DNA from: Flavobacterium pectinovorum
GTDB lineage: Bacteria > Bacteroidota > Bacteroidia > Flavobacteriales > Flavobacteriaceae
DNA: 64,000 bases
Reading direction: 5' to 3'
Assembly (NCBI RefSeq): GCF_006438875.1
Contig: NZ_RCZH01000006.1
Coordinates: forward strand, 316,917 to 380,916
In this document: piece by piece, positions 8,805-18,712 of the stretch
Layout of the letters: the number at the start of each line of letters is the position of its first letter
Numbering within the stretch: position 1 is the first letter of the stretch
Translations under genes and position numbers: made by a program
Notes under the pieces: generated by a model
Databases searched by the model: none
What the model was told of the DNA's origin: nothing
What the model saw: only the letters and a program-made list of their open reading frames with translations

Positions 8805-10442
8805 TTATTTTTTGATAAAACGTCTAACCGTTTTGATTCCGTCTTTTTCTACTAAAACCAAATAGATTCCAGATTTTAAACCCGAAACATCAACACTGTT
8901 GTTATTAACTTTTTGTGAAGAAACCGTAGCACCTCCTTCAGAATTTATAATACTTACATTTGCTCCTGAAACTTCAGTAGTAAAGGAAAGTGTGTCTTGC
9001 GTTGGATTTGGATACACATTTAAACTTGCAAAATCTTCCTGAGCTGCTATTTGCGGTGAAGCTGTTTTTGCTGCTAATCCTGCTGCAGATTTTGTGATTC
9101 GGAACCAGTTTAAATTCACACCTGAAGCTTGTATAAAGATTCCGAAGTTATAAGTTCCTGCATTCACATTTACGGTTTGAGATACCGTTTGCCAGTTTTG
9201 CCATCCTCCGGTATTTGGAATATTAACTGCTCCTAACTGAATTGTTCCTGCATTTAAATCAGACGATATTCTGGCTCCATTTACGGCACTTGCAACTCTA
9301 TATTCAATTACATAATTACCTGAAGTTGGGAAATTGATATTGTAATATGCCATCCAATCATTTGCATCTGCGTAACCTACATTTAATCCTCCTCCGGTAT
9401 CTGTTGTCGCTTCAGTCTGAACACCGCTCATTGTGGAGTAATTTTCTGCTTGAATTAAAGTTCCTGTTCCTGGAGGATTACTACCCGTAATAACCTGATT
9501 TACGGCTGTCAATAATGATTTTGCTCCTGTGGCATCCTGAGATAATTCCCAAATCATAACTCCGCCCGCATTTTGAACTGCAAAAGTTGTTTTTGCTTTG
9601 ATCGTTGGAATTCCATTATAATAAATCGTGTTTCCAACCTGATCCAGATTTTCTGCTCCAGGATATTGCGCTACGATATTAGCATAAGAAATCCCCTGAT
9701 TAGCTGAAGCTCCAAAACCGTATCCGTAAAACGGAAGTCCAATGATGGCTTTACTTGCCGGTAATCCTCTTCCTGTCCAATAATTAAACTGGTTTACAGC
9801 CATACTATAAGGAGAATGTTGTCCCGGACTTCCCGGAGCCCACGGACCTGTAGCATCATAAGCCATAATATTAATCCAGTCATAAGCCGCAAAAGTAGAC
9901 GAAGGTACATTTGCACCACCATATCCTTCTGAAAGTGCAGCCGAAATTAACTTGCCATTTGCATGTAATTTAGCTGCAAGAGCAATTACAAATCCGCCAT
10001 AATCACCATTAATTGCCGGACCTTCAAGATCTACGTCGACACCATCAAAGTTGTGAGCAACGACATAATCGTATATTTTTTGAATAAAAGCCGTTCTGTT
10101 GCCACTCGTAATAAGATTGAAATAATTATCACGAATAGCGCCTCCTTCAGATACTGCGCCTCCACCTAGGGAAACAAATACTTTTACGTTTTGTGCGTGC
10201 GCTGCGTTAATAATGGTAGTACTTCCTGAATTCCAGGAAAGATATCCGTTTGCATCGGGATTTTCGAAAGCAATATTAATATGCGTTAATTTGCTGTACT
10301 GAACGCTGCTTGAAAACGAATTCAGATCAACCCAATTGGGGATATACGCTATTACTTTTTTCTGGGCCATTGACAAATTGAAAACTCCCAAAACTAAAAT
10401 GATCATCCATTTTAGCGGCATTTTTTTGTAATTGTTTTTCAT
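8805..10442 (-). CDS. T9SS-secreted GH18 chitinase with CBM6
   Basis: A 545-residue secreted glycoside hydrolase family 18 enzyme that would hydrolyse beta-1,4-N-acetylglucosamine chains (chitin). The signal peptide ends at about residue 26 (SMAQ). The TIM-barrel covers about residues 28-315: substrate strand SLGGG at 91-95, catalytic DGVDVDLE with Glu140 as acid/base, and the YDWINIMAYD strand. A CBM6 module (about 330-450) binds glycan and a T9SS type A tail (about 475-545, ending KTVRRFIKK) directs export. It lacks the crystallin and ricin modules of its neighbours. Position between a protease and a beta-1,3-glucanase suggests attack on chitin-containing walls rather than nutrient transport, since no SusC/SusD pair is near. 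Confidence 0.95.
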   Translation of the reverse strand: MKNNYKKMPLKWMIILVLGVFNLSMAQKKVIAYIPNWVDLNSFSSSVQYSKLTHINIAFENPDANGYLSWNSGSTTIINAAHAQNVKVFVSLGGGAVSEGGAIRDNYFNLITSGNRTAFIQKIYDYVVAHNFDGVDVDLEGPAINGDYGGFVIALAAKLHANGKLISAALSEGYGGANVPSSTFAAYDWINIMAYDATGPWAPGSPGQHSPYSMAVNQFNYWTGRGLPASKAIIGLPFYGYGFGASANQGISYANIVAQYPGAENLDQVGNTIYYNGIPTIKAKTTFAVQNAGGVMIWELSQDATGAKSLLTAVNQVITGSNPPGTGTLIQAENYSTMSGVQTEATTDTGGGLNVGYADANDWMAYYNINFPTSGNYVIEYRVASAVNGARISSDLNAGTIQLGAVNIPNTGGWQNWQTVSQTVNVNAGTYNFGIFIQASGVNLNWFRITKSAAGLAAKTASPQIAAQEDFASLNVYPNPTQDTLSFTTEVSGANVSIINSEGGATVSSQKVNNNSVDVSGLKSGIYLVLVEKDGIKTVRRFIKK

Positions 10443-10506
10443 AATAATTGTTTAATAGATTAATAAAAATTTGTAAATAATGGGGGAAACTTTATTGTTG
10501 ATTTTT

Positions 10507-10629
10507 GATTGTAGATTTTAGATTGCAGACTTTAGATTTTCTGTGTAACGGAAGTTGGAATCAATAATATCGGTACCAATTTCAATCTACAATCTAAAGT
10601 CTACAATCTTAAATCTAAAGTCTACAATC
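10507..10629. repeat. Inverted repeat with tandem AATCTAAAGTCTAC units
   Basis: The left arm (10507-10539) has units of the type GATTGTAGATTTTAGATTG. The right arm (10591-10629) carries two tandem inverse units AATCTAAAGTCTACAATC. The arms pair imperfectly across a loop of about 50 nt. It lies between the chitinase start and the GH64 stop on the same strand. Confidence 0.8.
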
Positions 10630-10640
10630 TCTTTTTAAAA

Positions 10641-13310
10641 CTATTTTTTAATAAAACGCTTAATCGTTTTTGTGCCGTCTTTTTCAAAAACTACCAAATA
10701 AACGCCTCTTCTTAAATTCGAAACATCTATACTGTTGTTGGTGATTTTCTGTTTTGAAACGATACTTCCGGTTTGAGAATCTACAATACTTATAGTTTCT
10801 CCGGTAACATTTGTCGTAACAAAAAGCGTGTTTTCTACCGGACTCGGATATACATTTAAAGCCGAATTAATCGACTCTTCTTCAACTGCCGGAGCTACTG
10901 TTTTAGCGGTTAAACCAGCACCAACTTTGGTAATTTTAATCCAATTGATATTCATTCCTGTATTCTGAATAAAGATTCCGAAATTGTACGTTCCCGCATT
11001 CACGTTTACGGTTTGCGAAACGGTTTGCCAGTTTTGCCATCCTCCGGTATTCGGAATATCAACGTTTCCTAAAACAATAGTTCCACCGTTTAAATCAGAA
11101 GATAATTTACCTCCAGTTACGGCACTTGCTACTCGATATTCGATTAAATAAGAACCTGTAGTCGGGAAATTAATGCTGTTGTACGCCAACCAATCTCCAG
11201 TTTCAGTATAACCAACATCTGAACCTCCTCCGGTATCTGTAGTTGCTTCAACCTGAATTCCGCTCATAGATGAGTAATCTTCCGCCTGAATTAAAACAGA
11301 AGTTTGTGATGTTGTCGCAGGAACTAATTTCCATTGTCCGCAAGTTTGGTTGTTGTTATCCCATTGTTGTACAACTGCGCCAGAAGCTGTGCTTGCTCCA
11401 GCCACTTCAACAATTCTACCGCTGTGTCTTGCAACAATTTTATAAAATCCGTCACCTGTAGAAACCAATACAAATTGCTGATTAGTAGTTGCATTGTATG
11501 GATATTGTTCTACATGAGCACCATTGGCTTTATTGAAATTGTTTACATCTAAAGACTGACCGCTGTGATTGGCTATAATTTTGTACAATCCATCAGCTAT
11601 ATGCGTAAACGTAAATTTCTGATTGTTTCCTGAGTTTAAAGCTCCTTGATTAATTGCTGCGCCATTAGACAAACTCGCACCCCAGACATCCATGTATAAA
11701 TTACTGTTTCTGTTTTGTAAATAGAAAGTTTGATTTCCTAAAGTTGTAGTTCCGTTGGCAAGAATTCGGATAGAAGTTACTTTATCATTCCAGGTTGTAT
11801 TCAAACAAGCATTATCAGAATTAATTACAGTTGAAGCTCCTGTAAAATTATCATCCTGATATAAAATTGCCTGAAATCCTTGCGTGATTTTAAGCGATGA
11901 AACGTCGTCATTTAAAATTCCTAAAGTATTTAAACGTGCCAAATTATAATCTCCAATCGTTAAACCTCCTGAAAATCCGGTATAATTGCAATCTTTATAA
12001 ACCGTAATTACATCTGTAGTCGCAGGAACTGATGGCACTGTTCCGGCATATCCGCCAAAAGTGGCAATTACTTTTGTAGGTTGCGGAGTATGAAGCGATG
12101 GCGATTGATCTGCCACATCATCATACGCAAAACCATAAGCCAGATTGTCAACACTTATTCCCGGTAAATGCCAAAATTTAGAATAATGATTCGTTGGATT
12201 TACCTGATAAAATTTCGTTGCATCGTACCAGTTTTGCTGTCCCGGATTTGGCGTTGTAGTATTTACAACGTGTCTATTTATCGCCGCGGTTAATTGCGCC
12301 TGAATTACAAGATCTAAATCTCCGTCGACCAATCTTCTGTCCAGAACACCTTTTCCTTCAAGAGCTTCCTGAGTCGATGGTCTGTTTTGAACGCGTCCTG
12401 TACGCCCCACAAAACCCCCAGATTGTCCAACCATTTCCAGTTGTTCACCATTTACTCTTCCTTTGAAAACACCGGCATCTCCGGCATAAAATATTAAATC
12501 TTCATTTTTGTATTTATTCCAAATGGCGTCGATATATGATTTTAAATAATTGGCTTGTGCTCCAACTGAAGTTCCTCCTGTTCCATCTGCGAAAGCGGGA
12601 GTTTTTGATGGTGCTGTAATTTCGCCCGTTGCATCATTTACACAACCTTGAAATTCTGCAGGTACATTGGCTTTGAAAGCCGCCACAATATCAGCATGTT
12701 TCTTTAATTCTCCTACTCGTTTTTGATATCCATTGGCACCAAATAATTCCAATCCCATTGGGTATTTATAGGAATCTACTCTTGAAGGATTTCCGAAGAA
12801 ACCATATTGATTATTCGTCAATTCGATAATTTCATATAAAATTCCCTGATTTGGATCCGTAACATTCAACGGATTCGGTGACGTATATCCTGAAGGAGCG
12901 CCACTTGCACCAAAAAAGTAGAAATACAATTGTTGTCCTTTGGCGATAAAAACCCTGCAGCCTGCAATTTGCGGAAGCGTAAAAGTTTTGTTCGGAATAT
13001 CACTCAATTTGGTAAAGCAATTGGCATATTTTGAGTTTTGTCCCGGTCCGGTATTTCCACCAATTGTAGGCCCTGTAACAGTATTATAAGACGAACTCAT
13101 GGGTAAAACCTGACTCGTTTTGGCATCCACCCAAACGTGATTTCCCGTATTATAATCAATCCCCACAATGGCAACATACAATTCGTTGTCATTAAATGTT
13201 GAGGCATTACTTATCGTAAACGGTATTGGGCCCTGACCGTAACTAAAATTAAATAGCAATGCCAACAGCAATGCCGTAAAAATGTTTTTTTGTAATCTGA
13301 AATTTCTCAT
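10641..13310 (-). CDS. T9SS-secreted GH64 beta-1,3-glucanase with crystallin, ricin-lectin and CBM6 modules
   Basis: An 889-residue secreted enzyme. After a signal peptide (about 1-25) the first ~410 residues match family GH64 (thaumatin-like, laminaripentaose-producing beta-1,3-glucanases). Glu163 and Asp179 are 16 residues apart, as are the catalytic Glu154 and Asp170 of the Streptomyces matensis enzyme (remembered, not aligned here). The block YGFAYDDVADQSPSLHTP and the closing TKVIATFGGYAG are also family-like. It would cut beta-1,3-glucan of fungal or oomycete walls or storage glucans. A beta-gamma-crystallin domain, ricin-type trefoil, CBM6 and T9SS type A tail follow in the same order as in the metalloprotease downstream. 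Confidence 0.9.
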   Translation of the reverse strand: MRNFRLQKNIFTALLLALLFNFSYGQGPIPFTISNASTFNDNELYVAIVGIDYNTGNHVWVDAKTSQVLPMSSSYNTVTGPTIGGNTGPGQNSKYANCFTKLSDIPNKTFTLPQIAGCRVFIAKGQQLYFYFFGASGAPSGYTSPNPLNVTDPNQGILYEIIELTNNQYGFFGNPSRVDSYKYPMGLELFGANGYQKRVGELKKHADIVAAFKANVPAEFQGCVNDATGEITAPSKTPAFADGTGGTSVGAQANYLKSYIDAIWNKYKNEDLIFYAGDAGVFKGRVNGEQLEMVGQSGGFVGRTGRVQNRPSTQEALEGKGVLDRRLVDGDLDLVIQAQLTAAINRHVVNTTTPNPGQQNWYDATKFYQVNPTNHYSKFWHLPGISVDNLAYGFAYDDVADQSPSLHTPQPTKVIATFGGYAGTVPSVPATTDVITVYKDCNYTGFSGGLTIGDYNLARLNTLGILNDDVSSLKITQGFQAILYQDDNFTGASTVINSDNACLNTTWNDKVTSIRILANGTTTLGNQTFYLQNRNSNLYMDVWGASLSNGAAINQGALNSGNNQKFTFTHIADGLYKIIANHSGQSLDVNNFNKANGAHVEQYPYNATTNQQFVLVSTGDGFYKIVARHSGRIVEVAGASTASGAVVQQWDNNNQTCGQWKLVPATTSQTSVLIQAEDYSSMSGIQVEATTDTGGGSDVGYTETGDWLAYNSINFPTTGSYLIEYRVASAVTGGKLSSDLNGGTIVLGNVDIPNTGGWQNWQTVSQTVNVNAGTYNFGIFIQNTGMNINWIKITKVGAGLTAKTVAPAVEEESINSALNVYPSPVENTLFVTTNVTGETISIVDSQTGSIVSKQKITNNSIDVSNLRRGVYLVVFEKDGTKTIKRFIKK

Positions 13311-13390
13311 TGTTTAATTTTTTTGGGTTAATAAACTTGCTTTAATTAATTAGTAAGAATGAGAAAATATGGGTAATCTATTGGGTATAA

Positions 13391-13791
13391 TTTTAACACA
13401 TAGTCCCAATCCCGAAACGTCCGGGCGGGATAGAATTTGTATTCTAAAAAAGGCGTTTCACTTATTTAAAACACATCCCGATGCTTCGGGCAATGTCATT
13501 AAGTTAAGCTTTTAAAAAATAAAATTATTGCAGATCAAATCTGTTTTTATCCGCGTTTTTACGAAGTAAATCTGTTTTATCCGCGTTAAAATTAGACGCT
13601 GATTTTACTGATTCGCTAAAGCGAAAACGTTGATAAAAACGGATTTTTCTAATTACTTTCTAGATTAAACTGTTAAGTAATTTGATAGATCCCCTCTTAA
13701 CTTAATGACATTATGCTTCGGGACTATGTGCAAGAAATTATGTTTTTTTGCCTTCTTTTTCATATATAAAACCTATGTTTCTATGTGTTAA
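13391..13791. repeat. Three-layer nested repeat region
   Basis: Outer ends TTAACACATAG (about 13393) and CTATGTGTTAA (about 13781) are those of the ACACATAG family. Inside, AATGTCATTAAGTTAAG (13493-13509) and its exact inverse (13696-13712) form a 17-bp pair flanked by CTTCGGG on both outer sides. The core is an imperfect ATCCGCGTTTTTA / AAAAACGGAT hairpin region. The 557-bp gap upstream of GH64 (13311-13867) contains nothing else I recognise. The GH64 promoter must lie near 13311-13390. Confidence 0.82.
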
Positions 13792-13867
13792 ATAATTTTT
13801 AACGGATTAAGGTTAATAAAAAGTTGGATGTAACTATTAAGGATCATTACACCCAACTGTATTTTGG

Positions 13868-16800
13868 TTATTGCTTAATCATTTTTTTAGTCCAGCTTTT
13901 TTGATCAGATTTGAAATTCAGAATGTAAATTCCTTTTCGAAGTCTGCTGATATCAATTGTAGCTTCAGTAGCATTAGCATCAAATTTGCTTTCTGCAACC
14001 AATGTTCCTGCATCGTCATAAATCGTTACGACTTTGTTGTCTAATTTTTCAGGCAATGAAAGCTGAACATAATTACTCGCCGGATTTGGATACATAGCAA
14101 ATGTTGTTGTTTCGGCTTCAGCTTCTTCCATAATAGCTGCTGCTTTCTTCGCAGTTGATGCAGATCCGTAAGCTTCAATTTCATAAAGAGAATATCCGTA
14201 TGGAGCCAAAGCTTTTGTAGTACATAAAATTCTAATGTATCTTCCGGTTCCGCTTACCACCAAATCATCTGTTCCTCCATCACTGGTAGTTTGTGTGTTT
14301 ACGGTTTCATTTTCGGTGAAAACATTATCTGTCGAAATCTGAACTTTGTATTGCGTTGCAAAAGCTGCTTCCCATTTCAATATCACACGATTGATGTTGT
14401 AATTACTTCCTAAATCAACATAAATCCATTCTGATGCATTAGCAAAAGAACTTGCCCATCTTGTTCCTATGCCGTCTCCGTCAGTTGCTTTACTGGCAGA
14501 TAATGTTGCATTCTCTTCTGTTGAAGCTGTAGCGGTTTTGGCTAGAGCCAAATTGACATTGCTAACAGGCGGAGTAATATTTCGAACAATAACATCGCTG
14601 AAAACTCCTGTTGCCAAAGTTCCGTTTGCATGAGAAGTTACCGCCATTCCCACATAGATAGTACTTGCCATGGCAATTGTTTTTGGCGTACCCAATTGTG
14701 TCCATGTAGTTCCATTATCCGAAGTATAAGATGTAAATACATTTCCTGCTCTTGTAACACGAATCCATTTTGGAGCCGTTCCTGCAGCTACCGTAGCAGT
14801 TGTAATTCCCGAAACAGTATCTCTCGTTAAAAATTCCAGACCTGCCGCTGCACTTACATCTGTCATGGCATGTTTAGACGTTGACGTAAGCGTTTCACGG
14901 AACATAACTCCCGCTTTTGCATACGTATTGGTATTGGTAAGTGAATTTACTTTGGCAATAATTTCGGCATCACCTGTAATAGATTGATTTACAAACTGAA
15001 ACTGATCGCCTGTATCCCAAATATCATTTCCAGATCCTTTGATTGTGAATGTTCCACTTGCGTGAGTAGCTTCTCCAACAGGAGTTACAGCACCTAAATC
15101 TGTGCTCACCCACGGAGCAGGTAAAGTTGCAGGAGGATTTTCTGTACCCACTAAATTTACAGCTCTGATATTATCAAAGTAATAAGTATTTCCTGAACTC
15201 GTTCCCGGTTCTAACAAGAAAACAAAACGATTTACTTCGCTATCTAATGTTGAAGCATCCGGCGCACTTGCATAAGTAAATACTAATGTGTGCCAAGTAT
15301 TAGTTTGTTTTACAACGGCTTGATAAATACTGTGTCTTCCAACAGGATAATTTGACGGAATTGAAGCACTGCTTTCTGCCTGCCATGAAATCACGGATCC
15401 AACCGGAGCAGAAGTATAAACATCCATTGCGAATTTTTTGGTTCCGCTTTTGAATTCTCCAATATTAGTTAAAGTTGTATTGAATGAAAAGTTATCATAC
15501 AACTCCGTTGATTTTCTAACATATTTTCCAACGTTTGAAGAGGTGTTGATTCCGCTTGCACTTGGGTTTGCTGTGTTTGGAGTATAAGTTCCAATAGCAT
15601 CTCTAAAAGTAATATTATGTACCGTTTGATAATCTTCATACACAACTCCAGGCGTGAAAGTATCCGGAAGTTTCGTAGAACCAATTCTGATATTATCAAA
15701 ATAATATGTGTCACTTGTATAAGAACCTGAATTGGCTAATATCACCATTTGGTTTACCGCCAGATTTGAAGTTCCTTCGTCAGGGCTTGAATTGTAATAG
15801 AATGTCAGCGTTTCCCATTGATTTTGTTTGGTCGTGATTGCAACATAATTACTGTTTCTTCCGGTTGGAAAATTAGCTGGAAGCGATGTTGCACTATTTT
15901 CTAAATTCAGACTTACCACCGTACCAATTGGTGCCGAAGTATAAACATCAATCATGATTTTTTTGGTCTGATTTTTTAATAATCCTGCATCTTCAATGTT
16001 ATCTTGTGTATTAAAGAAAAGCACATCATATTGTTCCGTAACATTACGGACATATTTTGCCACATTTGCAGAATTGTTAACCGAATTTGAACCCGGATTT
16101 GCTACAATAGAATATACTCCCGTTGTAGTTCCCTTGATGATTTTATTAATGCCGTCATAGTTTTGTAAAACATCTGTCGCAATAATTGGTTTTTCAGGCG
16201 CTGCTTTTGTGAGTAAATTATCAAAATAATAAGTCGTTCCTGAATTTGAATTGGATTCAAAAAGGAATACTACATTATTGATAGACAAAGCACTTGTATT
16301 TGGATCGATGACTTTTTCGAATTCAAATTCAATGGTTTCCCATTTGTTCTGTACCGTTGTTGTGGCTTTGTAACCGCTATGTCTTCCTGACGGAAAATTA
16401 GTAGCTGTTGTTACCAGACTATTCTCTAATTGCATAGAAATTTTAGTTCCAACCGGTGCCGAAGTATAGATATCAAAAGAGATTTTCTTTCTGCCATAAA
16501 CATAATCATTAGCATTGCTGATTACAACATTTTTGATATTCATAACATCGTATAATTCAGCTGTATTACGAACATATTTCCCCACCAAAGCTGAGGTATT
16601 TATTCCCGTAGCCGATGGATTTGCAACTGCTTCCGTCAAAACTCCTGTTTTAAGTCCGTACACAATATTTCTGTTCGATTGAAAATCCTCATAAATTCTT
16701 TCAACCGGCAAAGGCACTTCTGTCGTTACAGCCAATTTATAGGTATTCGCAACACAACCCGAAACTGTAGCTACTACAGAAACATCTCCCCCAGAAGTTC

Positions 16801-17833
16801 CCCAGTTTACAGTAATCGTGTTTGTTCCTTGTCCCGAAGTAATCGTTGCTCCCGCAGGAACTGTCCAATTATAACTGGCACCTGCAATCGCATTTATAGA
16901 ATACGTTTTGTTGGTTTCATTGTTGTAGACTTTTGCATCACCAAGAACACCATAGGTAAAACTACCGCTGTAAACGCGAACATAATCTACTTGCAGTTTC
17001 GAAGGAAAATCAGCCGGAATTGGTTCAACTCCCACACCGTTTACACTTGTATACGGTGTTCCTGCACTACCAACAGCCAGATTTAGTATAATATAAAACT
17101 GCTGATCATTAAAAGGCCACCCACCATTTACAGTCGTCTGTGGCGTTGCTGTATGAAATAAGTTTCCATCAATAAACCATTTTATGATATTTGGTCCCCA
17201 TTCTACTGCATACACGTGAAATTCTGTAGACAAATCTGTTGGAGAACTATAACTTCTGCCTGTATAATGATATCCGCCGCCATCATAGTGAATTGTTCCA
17301 TCTATAGATTTTGGGTTTCTGTGTTTGGCTTCCATGATATCAATTTCACCTGTAAAAGGCCAATTTGAAGTCCCCGCTGGTAACATCCAGAATGCCGGCC
17401 AAGCGCCCATTCCCGATGATAACTTCATACGGGCTTCAATTCTTCCGTACTTTATTGCATATTTGCCTTCTGTCGTTAATTTTGCAGAAGAATACGGTTG
17501 TGCCGGAAATTGAGCATTTGGATCGTACTTCGCTTCAATATTCAAATAACTGTTTGTTCCTTCCTTGACAATTGTTGCCTGATTAGGATCGTAACGTTCT
17601 GCTTCACCATTCCCGAAACCGCAAAGCGAAGGACAACCGTTTCCGGAAATGCTTTGCCATTTGGTTGCGTCTACTGTTGTACCATTAAATTCATCTGACC
17701 AAACTAGTGTGTTGCATTGTGAGTGAAGTTTTAGAAAAGGAGACAATAATAAGATTGTCAGCACGAGGCATCTCTTCAAAAAATAGTAATTGCTTCTCGG
17801 TGGTCGGCCGAAAAAAGAGTCTTTTTGTTTCAT
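13868..17833 (-). CDS. Giant T9SS-secreted GH16 beta-glucanase with multiple binding modules
   Basis: A 1321-residue exported enzyme. A signal anchor with a long positive N-terminus ends near residue 39. The GH16 domain (about 42-292) has the catalytic signature GEIDIMEA (Glu163, Asp165, Glu168), of the bacterial endo-beta-1,3(4)-glucanase (laminarinase) type. A PKD-like domain follows (about 298-375). Then come three tandem copies of a ~170-residue unit (about 376-900) sharing GKYVR, VYTSAPVG, FPSGRHS-like and TYYFDN blocks; these look like beta-sandwich glycan-binding modules of a type I cannot name. A DUF1349-like domain (about 905-1085), an F5/8C (CBM32) domain (about 1090-1225) and a T9SS tail complete it. 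It lies directly downstream of the propeller regulator, separated by 879 bp of repeats. Confidence 0.93.
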   Translation of the reverse strand: MKQKDSFFGRPPRSNYYFLKRCLVLTILLLSPFLKLHSQCNTLVWSDEFNGTTVDATKWQSISGNGCPSLCGFGNGEAERYDPNQATIVKEGTNSYLNIEAKYDPNAQFPAQPYSSAKLTTEGKYAIKYGRIEARMKLSSGMGAWPAFWMLPAGTSNWPFTGEIDIMEAKHRNPKSIDGTIHYDGGGYHYTGRSYSSPTDLSTEFHVYAVEWGPNIIKWFIDGNLFHTATPQTTVNGGWPFNDQQFYIILNLAVGSAGTPYTSVNGVGVEPIPADFPSKLQVDYVRVYSGSFTYGVLGDAKVYNNETNKTYSINAIAGASYNWTVPAGATITSGQGTNTITVNWGTSGGDVSVVATVSGCVANTYKLAVTTEVPLPVERIYEDFQSNRNIVYGLKTGVLTEAVANPSATGINTSALVGKYVRNTAELYDVMNIKNVVISNANDYVYGRKKISFDIYTSAPVGTKISMQLENSLVTTATNFPSGRHSGYKATTTVQNKWETIEFEFEKVIDPNTSALSINNVVFLFESNSNSGTTYYFDNLLTKAAPEKPIIATDVLQNYDGINKIIKGTTTGVYSIVANPGSNSVNNSANVAKYVRNVTEQYDVLFFNTQDNIEDAGLLKNQTKKIMIDVYTSAPIGTVVSLNLENSATSLPANFPTGRNSNYVAITTKQNQWETLTFYYNSSPDEGTSNLAVNQMVILANSGSYTSDTYYFDNIRIGSTKLPDTFTPGVVYEDYQTVHNITFRDAIGTYTPNTANPSASGINTSSNVGKYVRKSTELYDNFSFNTTLTNIGEFKSGTKKFAMDVYTSAPVGSVISWQAESSASIPSNYPVGRHSIYQAVVKQTNTWHTLVFTYASAPDASTLDSEVNRFVFLLEPGTSSGNTYYFDNIRAVNLVGTENPPATLPAPWVSTDLGAVTPVGEATHASGTFTIKGSGNDIWDTGDQFQFVNQSITGDAEIIAKVNSLTNTNTYAKAGVMFRETLTSTSKHAMTDVSAAAGLEFLTRDTVSGITTATVAAGTAPKWIRVTRAGNVFTSYTSDNGTTWTQLGTPKTIAMASTIYVGMAVTSHANGTLATGVFSDVIVRNITPPVSNVNLALAKTATASTEENATLSASKATDGDGIGTRWASSFANASEWIYVDLGSNYNINRVILKWEAAFATQYKVQISTDNVFTENETVNTQTTSDGGTDDLVVSGTGRYIRILCTTKALAPYGYSLYEIEAYGSASTAKKAAAIMEEAEAETTTFAMYPNPASNYVQLSLPEKLDNKVVTIYDDAGTLVAESKFDANATEATIDISRLRKGIYILNFKSDQKSWTKKMIKQ

Positions 17834-18085
17834 TTTTTTAGTTTTTTGTTAGTAAAGTCTATTAACACAACAAAAGCCTATTTTGGGTAAAATAGTATCG
17901 TCTTGTATTAATAAGATGACAATATTAACAAATAAACGCCCTAAAACGTCATTTTAGGGATACGGTTTGACTACGGTGTTTGTAAAAAAATGTAATAAAT
18001 AGGCGTCAAAACCCGTAAAACCACTTCAGATTTTACTTAATAATAAAAAGCTCAATTTGTGGGGTTATTTTAAGATATAATTTTT

Positions 18086-18710
18086 TGTTTCACGCAGATT
18101 TAAAAAGATTTAGGCAGATTCTGCAGATTAATTTTATTTTACAACGGATAAAAATCTGTTGCTACAAAACAGATCGTTCCTCCGTAACTTTTGTAAAGAG
18201 CCTTCGGCTCGATTTATATTGTAGGGATGGATTTTAATCCATCCTTCGCAATCAAAATCACCCATCTTTGTCGAGCTACTTGCGGAGATCCCTCGTTCCT
18301 CGGGATGACAAGATTGCGGTTATGGTACGCAGAACAAGATTGTGGTTACGATGCGAAGAATGGATTAAAATCCATCCCTACAATATATTTTGTTCCTATG
18401 GAACGCTAGTAAAATTCCGAGCAGCAAACCCGACAGGTTTTTTTAACCTGTCGGGTTTAGAAACGATTGCATTTTCGCCACAATTTGTCATTTCGACCGA
18501 AGGGAGACCCGAGCGATAGCGAACAGACGAAGTAAATCGCATAAAGAGGCTCAATAACAGTGCGTTCTTCCCGCGTGTGATTTCTCCCTTCGGTCGAAAT
18601 TGACAAGATTGCGGTTATTATAATTGCGAAGGATTTTAATCCGTTCAAAAATAAAAACAAAATATCAGCGTGCATCTGCTAAAATCCTTTCAAAATCTGC
18701 GTGAAAAACC
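18086..18710. repeat. Layered repeat region between regulator and GH16
   Basis: The outermost ends are TTTCACGCAGATTT (about 18093) and AAAATCTGCGTGAAA (about 18693). Inside are a perfect 24-bp inverted pair at 18218-18241 and 18361-18384 (starting ATTGTAGGGATGGATTTTAA), a right-half GATGACA element (about 18262-18311), a perfect 11-bp-stem hairpin CCCGACAGGTT at 18429-18455, and a TGTCATTTCGACC element at 18486-18605 with AATTGACA at its right end. Open frames 18227-18519 and 18457-18675 are repeat-derived. The remainder (17834-18085) should contain the GH16 promoter, but I could not identify a TAnnTTTG box. Confidence 0.85.
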
Positions 18711-18712
18711 AT

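Noticed and set aside
16679..17086. 135-residue open frame antisense to GH16
   Set aside because: Lies over the GH16/PKD coding region; Arg/Cys/Ser-rich reverse-frame peptide without a domain.
18227..18675. Several short open frames on both strands
   Set aside because: All are readings of repeat families (GATGACA, TGTCATTTCGACC and CCCGACAGG hairpins).
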